From Aestuariibaculum lutulentum (lineage in GTDB: Bacteria; Bacteroidota; Bacteroidia; Flavobacteriales; Flavobacteriaceae), in NCBI RefSeq assembly GCF_032926325.1, contig NZ_CP136709.1:3318501-3382500 (forward strand): a stretch of 64,000 nt of DNA. Direction: 5' to 3'. The notes below the pieces were generated by a model. It saw nothing but the letters and a program-made list of their open reading frames with translations, did no database searches and had not been told where the DNA came from. Shown here piece after piece: positions 1 to 8,403 of the stretch (its first letter is position 1; each line of letters starts with the position of its first letter). The position numbers were made by a program, and so were the translations under genes.

Positions 1-50
1 TTTGCATTTAAGTCTTCGGGTTTAACCCATTTTCTAGTGTGAAATTTCAT
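1..50 (-). CDS. acyl-CoA thioesterase, N-terminal fragment
   Basis: The first 50 bases read in reverse give an ATG at 50-48 followed by MKFHTRKWVKPEDLNA, after which the window ends. This opening strongly resembles flavobacterial hotdog-fold acyl-CoA thioesterases (YciA type), which hydrolyse acyl-CoA in the cytoplasm and typically begin with a similar FHTRKWVKPEDLN segment. Only 16 residues are visible, so the family assignment rests on that motif from memory and no catalytic residue can be checked. It lies 18 bases downstream of the DUF72 gene on the same strand and may be cotranscribed with it. Confidence 0.55.
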   Translation of the reverse strand, partial: MKFHTRKWVKPEDLNA

Positions 51-68
51 AATTATATATTTTTAAAG

Positions 69-956
69 TTAGAATAACGACTGCTGGTCATTGTCATTAG
101 GAATTTTCAAATTGTATCCCAATTCTGAATTCAGCTTTTTAATAAAATAAGCCGATAACAAAGGGGATTCTTTTTCGATGTTCTGATGAATAAAAAAATC
201 TATTTCTTTTATTCCTTGCTCTGTCCAAAGTTTCAAACGTTCTATCCAGTCATCTAAACGTGCGTAATCACTTGGATGATTTGCTCCAACATAACGCACA
301 AAAGCTGTGGCATTGGTTAAACGCATATGTATTAAATCGCGTCTTCCCGCAGTATCGACAATGACATTTGAAATATTATTTGCTTCAAGCAATTGGTATA
401 ATTCATCAGCAACTCCATTATCGTTATACCAATCTGTATGTCTGAACTCCATTGCTAATGGTATTTCCCTAGGCCAGGTTTCAGCAAATTTCACAACCCT
501 ATCAAAATCTTTAGGCGCAAAATTATTATGCATTTGTAAAAATATGGTTCCTAATTTTTCTTTCAGATTCGCCGCATTAATTAGATAATGATTAACCACA
601 TCTGTGGTTTCCTGCAAACGTTTCCAATGGCTAATCTCTTGATTTAGCTTTGGGAAGAACTTAAAATTATCCGGTGTTTTATTATACCAGGTTTCAAATT
701 GTTCCGCTGGAAATATTCTGTAAAACGTAGCGTTTAGCTCAATTGAATTAAACTGAGACGAATAATATGCTAATTCATCCTTGGTGCCCCGCGGATAAAA
801 GCCTTTCAAATCGGCTCTATTCCATTTGGCACAGCCTACATAAATTTCAGGAATATTATTGTCTTTAAATTTCTCTAAAGTTTTCTTAGTTTCCGGATGG
901 TCCGGAGGTAAAGTAAAGTCAATATCCTGTGGATTTTCAACACTTCCAAACTTCAT
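69..956 (-). CDS. DUF72 domain protein (YecE family)
   Basis: This 295-residue protein carries the hallmarks of the DUF72/YecE family, a TIM-barrel family of unknown biochemical role. They are VGCAKW at residues 40-45, KGFYP at 51-55, FNSIELNATFYR at 69-80 and EFRHTDW at 170-176, in the usual order. The length is normal for the family and there is no signal peptide, so it is probably cytoplasmic. The family contains conserved acidic and aromatic residues that suggest an enzyme, but no substrate is established. The gene is on the minus strand just upstream of the thioesterase fragment. Confidence 0.9.
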   Translation of the reverse strand: MKFGSVENPQDIDFTLPPDHPETKKTLEKFKDNNIPEIYVGCAKWNRADLKGFYPRGTKDELAYYSSQFNSIELNATFYRIFPAEQFETWYNKTPDNFKFFPKLNQEISHWKRLQETTDVVNHYLINAANLKEKLGTIFLQMHNNFAPKDFDRVVKFAETWPREIPLAMEFRHTDWYNDNGVADELYQLLEANNISNVIVDTAGRRDLIHMRLTNATAFVRYVGANHPSDYARLDDWIERLKLWTEQGIKEIDFFIHQNIEKESPLLSAYFIKKLNSELGYNLKIPNDNDQQSLF

Positions 957-1085
957 TTTTTCTTCTTAAATCAATTTTAGAATAAAGATAAAAAGATCAT
1001 TTGTTAATAAAGTCGTTAACAATTATAATTTACTATACAAAATCAAGCTTTTTAATTTTATAGTTTTAGTAAAACTCTTATAATT

Positions 1086-1502
1086 ATGGATACTAGACAG
1101 ATTAACTTGACAAAAATTCGTCCTGAATTTAAAACCACTACAATTAACGACAATATGAGTAGTGACGAACGTTTTCAGAATTTAGTATTGCGCCCTATTG
1201 TGAAATTTCAGAACAATTTACTAAACGAAGTTTTCCTGAATTATGTTGGCAAACATAAAAATGTGTTTTACAGCTTGTCGATTGAAAAGCGTATTGATTA
1301 CATTGAAAATGCCATTATTAAGGATATGAAATTTAGGAACTCCTTAAAAGGAATGATTATTGGTTTGTTTACGGTTGAAGAATATGTAATCTATATTCAA
1401 AATTCGTCTGCATTAAATAAACGCATGATGAATTTGGTAAGACAACGCCTAATTGACAATGTTCAACTTTTTGAAAAACCAGAAATTCTAAAAGCTATTT
1501 AA
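1086..1502 (+). CDS. conserved hypothetical protein, 138 aa
   Basis: I do not recognise a named domain in this 138-residue protein. It is soluble and rich in Arg, Asn, Ile and Lys, with no signal peptide or membrane segment. Residues 60-135 look mostly helical and include the phrase LKGMIIGLFTVEEYVIYIQN. Similar short flavobacterial proteins are sometimes labelled glyoxalase, but I see no metal-binding His/Glu pattern to support that. It is transcribed alone on the plus strand and its stop codon overlaps the stop of the convergent DUF2461 gene by a few bases, which supports it being a genuine, compactly placed gene. Confidence 0.7.
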   Translation: MDTRQINLTKIRPEFKTTTINDNMSSDERFQNLVLRPIVKFQNNLLNEVFLNYVGKHKNVFYSLSIEKRIDYIENAIIKDMKFRNSLKGMIIGLFTVEEYVIYIQNSSALNKRMMNLVRQRLIDNVQLFEKPEILKAI

Positions 1503-2173
1503 AGCAAACTTTCCCCGTTTAAATTAGTAGTAAGCACATCGCTCATATAATTAAAATATGGGCGAATAGCTTTAAATGCCAAGCCAATATCATCTATAAA
1601 ACCTTCGTCTAAAACTTGTGCGTCAGCATATTTTCTAATAAATATATATTGTTTTTTCTTTATTAAATCGATGTTTTCATGATCTTTGCTGAAACCTTTA
1701 GGTGCAGTTTTGACTTCATCTCCAACAAGCGCTCCCCAAATATTTTTAAAATTTTCGTCTTTTAAAATAGCTCTCATCTCACTGGCATCCATTTCAAACT
1801 CCTTGCGAATACGCAGTAAATCTGCTGGGTTTGGCTCCCAAAATCCTGTAGCTATAAAACTTTCGTTGTTAGGCTGAATATGAATATAATACCCACCTCT
1901 CAACTGTGGTTTCACTCTATGAAATGTACCTCCAAAATGTGTTTTATATGGCAATTTGTTTTTAGAAAAACGCACATCGCGATAGATACGGAAGATTTTT
2001 AGTTTATCAACCTCGTCGTATGTTTTTAACTTTTCTAAAACGCTATTGTAAAACCCCTTAATATCTTTCTCGACCGCTTTAAATTCCTTTTTGTGTTCAT
2101 TAAACCAATCTCTGTTATTGTTTTGCTCTAACTGTTTAAAAAACTTAAATACGTTTGCAGATACGGTTTTCAT
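1499..2173 (-). CDS. DUF2461 domain protein
   Basis: This 224-residue protein matches the DUF2461 family throughout. NRDWFNEHKKEF sits near the N-terminus, followed by the family signature RIYRDVRFSKNKLPYKTHF at about residues 62-80 and the GGYYIHIQP segment after it. The family is widespread in Bacteroidota and other bacteria, and its function is unknown. There is no signal peptide, so it is likely cytoplasmic. The gene is monocistronic in appearance, ending against the convergent 138-aa gene and beginning 46 bases downstream of the TruA-like gene on the same strand. Confidence 0.88.
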   Translation of the reverse strand: MKTVSANVFKFFKQLEQNNNRDWFNEHKKEFKAVEKDIKGFYNSVLEKLKTYDEVDKLKIFRIYRDVRFSKNKLPYKTHFGGTFHRVKPQLRGGYYIHIQPNNESFIATGFWEPNPADLLRIRKEFEMDASEMRAILKDENFKNIWGALVGDEVKTAPKGFSKDHENIDLIKKKQYIFIRKYADAQVLDEGFIDDIGLAFKAIRPYFNYMSDVLTTNLNGESLL

Positions 2174-2219
2174 ATAGATTGGTTTTTAATTAGAAGTCTA
2201 AATTACAAAAGGAGTTTCG

Positions 2220-2996
2220 TTATTCAAATTCTATATTATTTAGAATCAGCCCTGATGCTGGAGCGATATATTCCATTTTCACAAAAACATCTTGTTGTAA
2301 ACTGTATTTTATATCTTCCAGGGTTAATTTACCTTTTCCTAAATCGATTAAAGTTCCCATCATGAGTCGGATTTGATTACGCATAAATCCTTTTCCTTTT
2401 ACTCGTAATACATACGATTGCTTTGGGAAATAATTGGCGGTATAAATATTGTTTTCTACAATTTCACAGGTGATGATTTCACGATTATAAATTCCGTTAT
2501 CAGTTGGTTTAAAGCAATACGATTTAAAGTAATGTTCCCCTTGAAACAGTTTTGCACCTTCCTTCATTAATTCAATATCTAAATCATCAAGAATAGTTGT
2601 CATGATTGGCGCGCAAAACGGATGACATTTTTCTCCAAACGTAAACAGATATAGGTATTCCTTTGTTTTTGAATGATTGATGATATTAAATTTAGCATCA
2701 ACTTCCGTAATATCTAAAGCACGAATATCTTGTGGTAAATTATAATTAAACAAATTTAAGAACACTTGCATGTCTTCCAAAGGTTCAGCTAAAAATAATT
2801 CGAATTTGGCACATTCCGCAGACACCATGGCATCGGTTCTACCTGAGCTTAAACTTTTAAAGGTTTTACCTTCTAAAATAAAATTCAAAGTGCGATCAAC
2901 CATTAAATGCAGGGTTTTTACATCTGGTTGTTTTTGCCAGCCGTGAAATCTATAACCCAAATATTGAATGGTGATAACGTAAAAATGCTTTTTCAT
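2220..2996 (-). CDS. TruA-family tRNA pseudouridine synthase paralogue
   Basis: This 258-residue protein has the TruA fold signature. Near the start is YLGYRFHGWQKQP, and the catalytic loop reads SGRTDAMVSA at residues 51-60, with Asp55 as the expected catalytic aspartate. Canonical TruA reads GRTDxGVHA, so Gly-Val-His is replaced here by Met-Val-Ser. TruA isomerises uridines 38-40 in the tRNA anticodon arm. The altered loop and divergent sequence suggest a Bacteroidota paralogue rather than the housekeeping TruA. It is preceded by a 100-base gap and probably cotranscribed with DUF2461. The superfamily assignment is firm; the substrate is not. Confidence 0.82.
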   Translation of the reverse strand: MKKHFYVITIQYLGYRFHGWQKQPDVKTLHLMVDRTLNFILEGKTFKSLSSGRTDAMVSAECAKFELFLAEPLEDMQVFLNLFNYNLPQDIRALDITEVDAKFNIINHSKTKEYLYLFTFGEKCHPFCAPIMTTILDDLDIELMKEGAKLFQGEHYFKSYCFKPTDNGIYNREIITCEIVENNIYTANYFPKQSYVLRVKGKGFMRNQIRLMMGTLIDLGKGKLTLEDIKYSLQQDVFVKMEYIAPASGLILNNIEFE

Positions 2997-3096
2997 TATT
3001 GTATTTAATCCGCAAGCAAAGTAAACTTATTTTATTAGTTATGGCAAAATTTTTCTAAATTGTATAGTGTAAATACTAACTAACAAACCGATTATT

Positions 3097-3513
3097 ATGA
3101 CAAATTTAAAACAAAAGCCTCCTTTCTGGTTTTGGGTGGTGAGTGTTATTGCCCTTTTATGGAATCTAATGGGTGTTGATCAATATATTGGTCAGGCTTA
3201 CAAAACAGACCGCTGGAAAGCATCAATGACTTCAGAACAAATAGAATTAGCATCCACACTACCTTCATGGTTAACAGCTGCATTTGCAATCGCCGTATTC
3301 ACAGCAGCAATTGGCAGTATGGGTTTACTATTAAGAAAAAAAGCTTCTTATTCGTTACTTGTAATTTCTTTAATTGCAGTAGTTATTCAAATGGGGTATT
3401 TTCTAATCAACGGCTACACAGACCACATAGGCATGACGATTAGTATTATTGCTTTTGCCGTATTTTTGGTTTGGTTTGCTAAAAAATCCATTTCAAAACA
3501 TTGGATTGTTTAA
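3097..3513 (+). CDS. small multi-pass membrane protein, 138 aa
   Basis: This protein has four predicted membrane segments at about residues 10-28, 57-77, 84-105 and 113-130, separated by short polar loops. A region around DQYIGQAYKTDRWKASMTSEQ lies between the first and second. The family is common in Flavobacteriia and is often loosely labelled sugar transporter, but nothing in the sequence supports a transport mechanism and I leave its function open. It stands alone on the plus strand and ends at a strong hairpin shared with the convergent his operon. Confidence 0.75.
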   Translation: MTNLKQKPPFWFWVVSVIALLWNLMGVDQYIGQAYKTDRWKASMTSEQIELASTLPSWLTAAFAIAVFTAAIGSMGLLLRKKASYSLLVISLIAVVIQMGYFLINGYTDHIGMTISIIAFAVFLVWFAKKSISKHWIV

Positions 3514-3531
3514 TCAAGAATCTCAATAAAT

Positions 3532-3563
3532 AAAAAAGGCATTAGAAATTCTAATGCCTTTTT
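3532..3563. terminator. bidirectional Rho-independent terminator
   Basis: An 8-bp or longer stem (ggcattag / ctaatgcc, extendable by A-T pairs) with loop aaatt is flanked by six A on the left and five T on the right. It therefore works for both the plus-strand membrane protein and the minus-strand his operon, which converge here. Confidence 0.9.
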
Positions 3564-3567
3564 TATT

Positions 3568-4161
3568 TTATTTATGTCTGCCTTTTAATTCCGCTTCAAT
3601 ATCTTTTAAAGTGAAACCTTTAGCCTGTAGCAACATAAGGTAATGAAATAATAAATCTGCTGATTCATATAAGAATAATTCATCATTATTATCCATAGCT
3701 TCAATTACCGTTTCTACAGCCTCCTCTCCTACTTTTTGAGCTACTTTATTGATGCCTTTGGCAAATAAGCTTGCTACATACGATTTGCTGGTGTCTTTGT
3801 TTTCAACGCGCTCTTTAATCACATCTTCCAGAGTTGAAAAAAATCCGTAAGAAGACTGATTTTCTTCTCCCCAACAGTTATCTGTTCCTTTGTGGCAAGT
3901 TGGTCCATCAGGATTCACTTGAACCAACAAGGTATCATTATCACAGTCGTTCTTAATAGAAACAAGGTTTAAAAAATTACCGCTTTCTTCTCCTTTCGTC
4001 CAAAGGCGTTGCTTACTTCTACTAAAAAACGTAACCTTTTGAGTTTCTAAAGTCTTTTGATAAGCCGCTTCATTCATATACCCCAACATCAACACCGTTT
4101 TTGTTGTAGCATCTTGAATAATAGCTGGAACTAGTCCGTTATCATCATATTTTATAGTCAT
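3568..4161 (-). CDS. hisIE: bifunctional phosphoribosyl-AMP cyclohydrolase / phosphoribosyl-ATP diphosphatase
   Basis: This 197-residue fusion performs steps 2 and 3 of histidine synthesis, removing pyrophosphate from PR-ATP and then opening the adenine ring of PR-AMP. The HisI domain (about residues 1-95) shows the metal-binding motifs NDCDNDTLL and CHKGTDNCWG. The HisE domain (about 105-197) shows KVGEEAVETVIEA and an ESADLLFHYL helix. The order and length match HisIE fusions found in many bacteria. It is the last gene of the his operon, its start overlaps the hisF stop by 4 bases, and it is followed by a terminator. Confidence 0.97.
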   Translation of the reverse strand: MTIKYDDNGLVPAIIQDATTKTVLMLGYMNEAAYQKTLETQKVTFFSRSKQRLWTKGEESGNFLNLVSIKNDCDNDTLLVQVNPDGPTCHKGTDNCWGEENQSSYGFFSTLEDVIKERVENKDTSKSYVASLFAKGINKVAQKVGEEAVETVIEAMDNNDELFLYESADLLFHYLMLLQAKGFTLKDIEAELKGRHK

Positions 4162-4913
4162 AATCGCACTTCTATATTATGCTTTTTCAATTCTTTTTTT
4201 AATTCCGGGATTGGGATTTCTCCAAAGTGAAACACACTGGCAGCCAAAGCGGCATCGGCTTTCCCTTCGGTAAACGTATCTACAAAATGCTGTACATTTC
4301 CAGCGCCTCCAGAAGCAATAATCGGGATGTTTAATTCCTCAGAAAGTCGAGCTAAAGCTTCATTTGCAAATCCGTTTTTGGTACCGTCGTGATCCATAGA
4401 TGTAAATAAAATTTCACCAGCACCGCGATCTTCAACTTCCTTAGCCCATTCAAATAAATCGATATCTGTTGGAATACTCCCGCCAGCCAAATGTACTTTC
4501 CAATTCCCATCAATCTGTTTAGCATCAATAGCCACTACCACACACTGACTCCCAAATTTATCGGCTAATTCATTAACCAGTTCCGGGCGTTTAACTGCTG
4601 AAGAGTTAATAGACACCTTATCAGCGCCACACTGAAGCAAAGCATCTACGTGTTCTACCGAAGAAATTCCGCCGCCAACGGTAAATGGAATATTTACTTG
4701 TTCGGCAACACGCAACACCATGTCTAAGGTTGTAGCACGACCTTCTAACGTCGCTGCAATATCTAAAAACACCAATTCATCAGCGCCAACTTCGGCATAT
4801 TGTTTCGCTAATTCCACTGGATCACCAGCATCACGTAAATCAACAAAATTCACGCCTTTTACGGTACGTCCGTTTTTAATGTCCAAACAAGGAACTATTC
4901 GTTTTGTTAGCAT
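4158..4913 (-). CDS. hisF: imidazole glycerol phosphate synthase, cyclase subunit
   Basis: HisF (251 residues) is a TIM barrel that uses ammonia from HisH to form imidazole glycerol phosphate and AICAR from PRFAR. Both catalytic aspartates are present at the expected places: Asp11 in IVPCLDIKNG and Asp130 in VVVAIDAK. The half-barrel phosphate loops are also seen (TVGGGIS, IIASGGAG). It sits one base after hisA's stop, within the operon, so the two barrel enzymes of steps 4 and 5 are adjacent. Nothing is missing or unusual. Confidence 0.98.
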   Translation of the reverse strand: MLTKRIVPCLDIKNGRTVKGVNFVDLRDAGDPVELAKQYAEVGADELVFLDIAATLEGRATTLDMVLRVAEQVNIPFTVGGGISSVEHVDALLQCGADKVSINSSAVKRPELVNELADKFGSQCVVVAIDAKQIDGNWKVHLAGGSIPTDIDLFEWAKEVEDRGAGEILFTSMDHDGTKNGFANEALARLSEELNIPIIASGGAGNVQHFVDTFTEGKADAALAASVFHFGEIPIPELKKELKKHNIEVRL

Positions 4914-4914
4914 A

Positions 4915-5649
4915 CTATATAAATTTTTCGAGTTGTTTTAAGGTGATTCTGTTTTCGTAAATCGCCTTACCAATAATAACACCTTCGCAACCCAATTCTT
5001 TTAAAACCGGCAATTCATCAATAATTGAAATACCTCCTGAAGCAATTAATTTAACTGATTGACCGTTACTCGCGCTTGAACACTCAGTAATAATTTCTTT
5101 ATATAAATCTACTGAAGGGCCCTGCAGCATGCCGTCTTTGGAAATATCTGTACAAATCACATATTGAATGCCCTTTTTCTGATAACCTTTTATAAACGGA
5201 ATTAACTCTTCCTGACTATCTTCCTGCCATCCGCTAATCGCTATTTTTCCCGCATTACTGTCGGCACCCAGAATAATTTTTTCAGATCCGTATTTTGAAA
5301 TCCAACCTTCAAAAGTCTTAGCGTCCTTTACTGCAATGCTGCCTCCTGTAATTTGTCGAGCTCCTGAATTAAAGGCAATGTGTAAATCTTCATTGGTTTT
5401 TAATCCGCCGCCAAAATCTACCTTTAACTTGGTTTTTGATGCAATTTGCTCTAAAACCTTGTAATTAACGATGTGTTGGGCTTTTGCGCCATCTAAATCG
5501 ACCAAATGCAAATACTGAATACCTGCATCTTCAAACATTTTAGCAACTTCTAACGGACTCTCGTTGTATACTTTTTTTGTGTCGTAATCGCCTTTGGTTA
5601 GACGGACACATTTCCCATCTATAATATCTATGGCTGGTATAATTCTCAT
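4915..5649 (-). CDS. hisA: ProFAR isomerase (step 4 of His synthesis)
   Basis: HisA (244 residues) carries out the Amadori rearrangement of ProFAR to PRFAR. Catalytic Asp8 (IIPAIDIIDG) and Asp130 (IILGADS) are in place, as are the phosphate-binding loops VDFGGGL and LIASGGIS. It shares the half-barrel duplication of HisF, its downstream neighbour. The start is 1 base after the hisH stop, consistent with translational coupling. Confidence 0.97.
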   Translation of the reverse strand: MRIIPAIDIIDGKCVRLTKGDYDTKKVYNESPLEVAKMFEDAGIQYLHLVDLDGAKAQHIVNYKVLEQIASKTKLKVDFGGGLKTNEDLHIAFNSGARQITGGSIAVKDAKTFEGWISKYGSEKIILGADSNAGKIAISGWQEDSQEELIPFIKGYQKKGIQYVICTDISKDGMLQGPSVDLYKEIITECSSASNGQSVKLIASGGISIIDELPVLKELGCEGVIIGKAIYENRITLKQLEKFI

Positions 5650-5650
5650 G

Positions 5651-6232
5651 TTATAGCTCTAAAAAGTTTTTTAAAATTTGTTCTCCCGCTAAGCTACTCT
5701 TTTCCGGGTGAAACTGCACGCCGTAAAAGTTTTTATGTTGCAAAGCCGAAGCATAGTTTAATCCGTAATCTGTGGTTGCGATGGTTTCAGGGCAATGCTC
5801 AGCATAATAACTATGTACGAGATACATGTATTCCTTTTCTTTAACATCTTTAAATAGATTTGATTTCAGCTCTTTAATGACATTCCAGCCCATTTGAGGC
5901 ACTTTAACGGAGTTATCAAAACGTTTTACTACCGTTTTAAATACACCAAGCCCCTTGGTATTTCCTTCTTCGGTGAATTCACAAAGTAGTTGCATCCCTA
6001 AGCAAATCCCTAAAACCGGTTGTTTTAATTTCGGAATAAGTTTATCTAATCCGGATTCTTCCAGCATTGCCATAGCACTACTGGCCTCACCTACACCAGG
6101 AAATATGATTTTATCGGCAGCAAGAATTTCTTCTGGGTCGTTTGATAGCACAGCATCAACACCCAGACGCTTAAAAGCAAACTGAATACTTTTAATATTT
6201 CCTGCTCCGTAATTTATAATAACTAGTTTCAT
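5651..6232 (-). CDS. hisH: imidazole glycerol phosphate synthase, glutamine amidotransferase subunit
   Basis: HisH (193 residues) is a class I glutamine amidotransferase that supplies ammonia to HisF. The catalytic triad is visible: Cys77 in LGICLGMQLL, and His175 and Glu177 in GVQFHPEKS. The oxyanion segment PGVGEA lies near residue 45-50. The ATG directly abuts the hisB stop codon. Together with hisF two genes downstream it gives the complete step-5 enzyme. Confidence 0.97.
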   Translation of the reverse strand: MKLVIINYGAGNIKSIQFAFKRLGVDAVLSNDPEEILAADKIIFPGVGEASSAMAMLEESGLDKLIPKLKQPVLGICLGMQLLCEFTEEGNTKGLGVFKTVVKRFDNSVKVPQMGWNVIKELKSNLFKDVKEKEYMYLVHSYYAEHCPETIATTDYGLNYASALQHKNFYGVQFHPEKSSLAGEQILKNFLEL

Positions 6233-7369
6233 TTATAACATTCCTTTTGTTGATGGTAAAAACATTTTATTAGAATCTCGTTTTACCGCCATTTTCATCG
6301 CTTTAGCAAAGGCTTTAAAAATACCTTCGATTTTGTGATGTTCGTTTACACCTTCGGCTTTTACATTTAAATTACATTTAGCACCATCGGTAAACGATTT
6401 AAACAAGTGAAAGAACATTTCGGTTGGCAGATCGCCGATTTTTTCACGTTTAAATTCGGCATCCCATTCTAACCAGTTACGACCGCCAAAATCTACAGCT
6501 ACCTGAGCTAAACAATCGTCCATTGGCAAACAAAACCCGTAACGTTCAATACCTAATTTATTACCAAGAGCTTTACTAAACACTTCCCCTAAAGCAATCA
6601 TAGTGTCTTCGATAGTATGGTGTTCATCAACCTCTAAATCACCATCAACTTTAATGGTTAAGTCCATAGCGCCGTGACGACCAATCTGATCTAACATATG
6701 ATCGAAGAAAGATAACCCTGTATTGATATCATTTTTGCCAGAACCGTCTAAATTCAGCTTGATATAAATTTTGGTTTCGTTTGTATTTCTGGTGATTTCA
6801 GAAACGCGGTCTTTCAGTTTTAAAAACTCGTAGATTTCTTTCCAGTCAGTCGATGTTAATGCAATAGCGTCGTAGATTTCCTGCTTAGAAGTTTCAATTT
6901 CATCAGCACCCAAATTTGGATCTTCAGATAAGTAAATCCCTTTTGCTCCAAGATTCTTTGCCAATTCCATATCGGTAATACGATCACCTAATACAAAAGA
7001 ATTTTCTAAATCGTAATCTTCAGAAAAATATTTGGTTAATAAACCTGTTCTAGGTTTACGTGTTGGTGCATTTTCATGCGGAAAGGTTTTATCGATGTGA
7101 ATCCCTGCAAACTTCACACCTTCCTTTTCAAAGGCACTAATAATTTTGTTTTGAGCCGGCCAAAAAGTGTTTTCAGGAAACGAATCGGTTCCTAAACCAT
7201 CCTGATTGGTTACCATAACCAGTTCGTAATCTAATTCGCTGGCAATTTTAGCCATATATTGAAATACTTTGGGATAGAACTCCAATTTCTCTAAACTATC
7301 TAACTGATAATCTACGGGTGGTTCTAACACTAATGTACCATCGCGGTCTATAAATAATACTTTTTTCAT
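6233..7369 (-). CDS. hisB: bifunctional histidinol-phosphatase / imidazoleglycerol-phosphate dehydratase
   Basis: The 378-residue protein joins a HAD-type histidinol-phosphatase (residues 1 to about 165, motif LFIDRDGTLV with nucleophile Asp8 and Asp10) to an IGP dehydratase (about 190-378, metal motifs EHHTIEDT and EHHKIEG). It therefore does two non-consecutive steps, 6 and 8. I start it at the ATG at 7369, which overlaps the hisC stop as TAATG. An in-frame upstream extension to 7447 would add 26 residues inside hisC with no homology. No separate phosphatase gene is needed for the pathway. Confidence 0.97.
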   Translation of the reverse strand: MKKVLFIDRDGTLVLEPPVDYQLDSLEKLEFYPKVFQYMAKIASELDYELVMVTNQDGLGTDSFPENTFWPAQNKIISAFEKEGVKFAGIHIDKTFPHENAPTRKPRTGLLTKYFSEDYDLENSFVLGDRITDMELAKNLGAKGIYLSEDPNLGADEIETSKQEIYDAIALTSTDWKEIYEFLKLKDRVSEITRNTNETKIYIKLNLDGSGKNDINTGLSFFDHMLDQIGRHGAMDLTIKVDGDLEVDEHHTIEDTMIALGEVFSKALGNKLGIERYGFCLPMDDCLAQVAVDFGGRNWLEWDAEFKREKIGDLPTEMFFHLFKSFTDGAKCNLNVKAEGVNEHHKIEGIFKAFAKAMKMAVKRDSNKMFLPSTKGML

Positions 7370-8403
7370 TATATAGATTTTAAGGTATCTATTAATATTT
7401 TGTTTTCTGTTGAAGTGCCTACGGTAAGTCGTAAGGTGTTTTCGCAACCCGGTTGCGTGGTTCGGTTTCTAATAACGATGCCTTTTTCAATGAGCTGATT
7501 ATAACGTTTATTGGCATCATCAACTTTTACCAATACAAAATTGGCATCAGTTGGGTAAATTTTAGAAATGTAATTCACCAATGTTAAAGCTTCGACTAAC
7601 TTCTCTCGTTCTGAAAGAATATCCTGAATTTGATTTTGTGCTAAATCTTTAACACCTAATAATTCAATGGCTTTCTTTTGCGTGAGTTCATTGATGTTAT
7701 ATGGTGGTTTTATGGCGTTTAATACCGAAATAATTTCAGTTGACGCATAACAAATTCCCAAACGAATACCAGCCATAGCGTAGGCTTTAGAGACAGTTTG
7801 AGTCACAATTAAATTAGGAAAGTATTCTAGTTTAGAGACCCAGCTTTCTTCTTTTGAAAAGTCGATATAAGCTTCGTCAATTACCACAATACCTTTAAAT
7901 TCTGAAACCAATCTTTCAATAGCTTTGGCATTAAAACTGTTTCCTGATGGATTGTTTGGAGAACAAATAAATAACAGTTTACTATTATCATCAACAACAC
8001 TTAAAATCTCATCGACTTTAGGTTGAAAATTTTCATCTAAGTTAACCTTCTTAATGCTAATCGCATTTAAATTGGCCAATACCTCATACATCCCGTATGT
8101 TGGCGGTAAGGTGATAACATTATCCTGGTTGGGCTCACAAAACGCACGGTAGATTAAATCTAAAACTTCATCACTACCATTTCCAAACATGATATTTTGC
8201 GTTGGCACACCTTTAATATCTGACCAAAGTGATTTTAAAGTGCGTTGTAACGGATCTGGATACCGGTTAACCCCGTTCTCGAACGGATTTTCATTAGCAT
8301 CTAAAAACACCATATTATCGGTAGCACCCTGAAACTCATCACGCGCAGAAGAATACGGCTTTAATGCCTTAATGGTGGGCCTTAATAAATCTTTTATATC
8401 CAT
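7369..8403 (-). CDS. hisC: histidinol-phosphate aminotransferase
   Basis: HisC (344 residues) is a fold-type I PLP aminotransferase that converts imidazole acetol phosphate to histidinol phosphate. It shows the N-terminal DANENPFENG segment, the PPTYGMYE and SPNNPSGN motifs, VIDEAYIDF, and the PLP-lysine motif TQTVSKAYAMAGIRLG. The start overlaps the hisD stop by one base (TAATG), and the stop overlaps the hisB start in the same way, so hisD-C-B look translationally coupled. Confidence 0.97.
   Translation of the reverse strand: MDIKDLLRPTIKALKPYSSARDEFQGATDNMVFLDANENPFENGVNRYPDPLQRTLKSLWSDIKGVPTQNIMFGNGSDEVLDLIYRAFCEPNQDNVITLPPTYGMYEVLANLNAISIKKVNLDENFQPKVDEILSVVDDNSKLLFICSPNNPSGNSFNAKAIERLVSEFKGIVVIDEAYIDFSKEESWVSKLEYFPNLIVTQTVSKAYAMAGIRLGICYASTEIISVLNAIKPPYNINELTQKKAIELLGVKDLAQNQIQDILSEREKLVEALTLVNYISKIYPTDANFVLVKVDDANKRYNQLIEKGIVIRNRTTQPGCENTLRLTVGTSTENKILIDTLKSI

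Noticed and set aside
307..588. Opposite-strand open frames within DUF72, his, lpx and other genes
   Set aside because: They mirror well-supported genes, lack recognisable domains and arise from codon bias on the other strand.
7370..7447. N-terminal extension of HisB
   Set aside because: It lies inside hisC and lacks homology; the MKKVLFIDRDGTL start with TAATG coupling is clearly correct.
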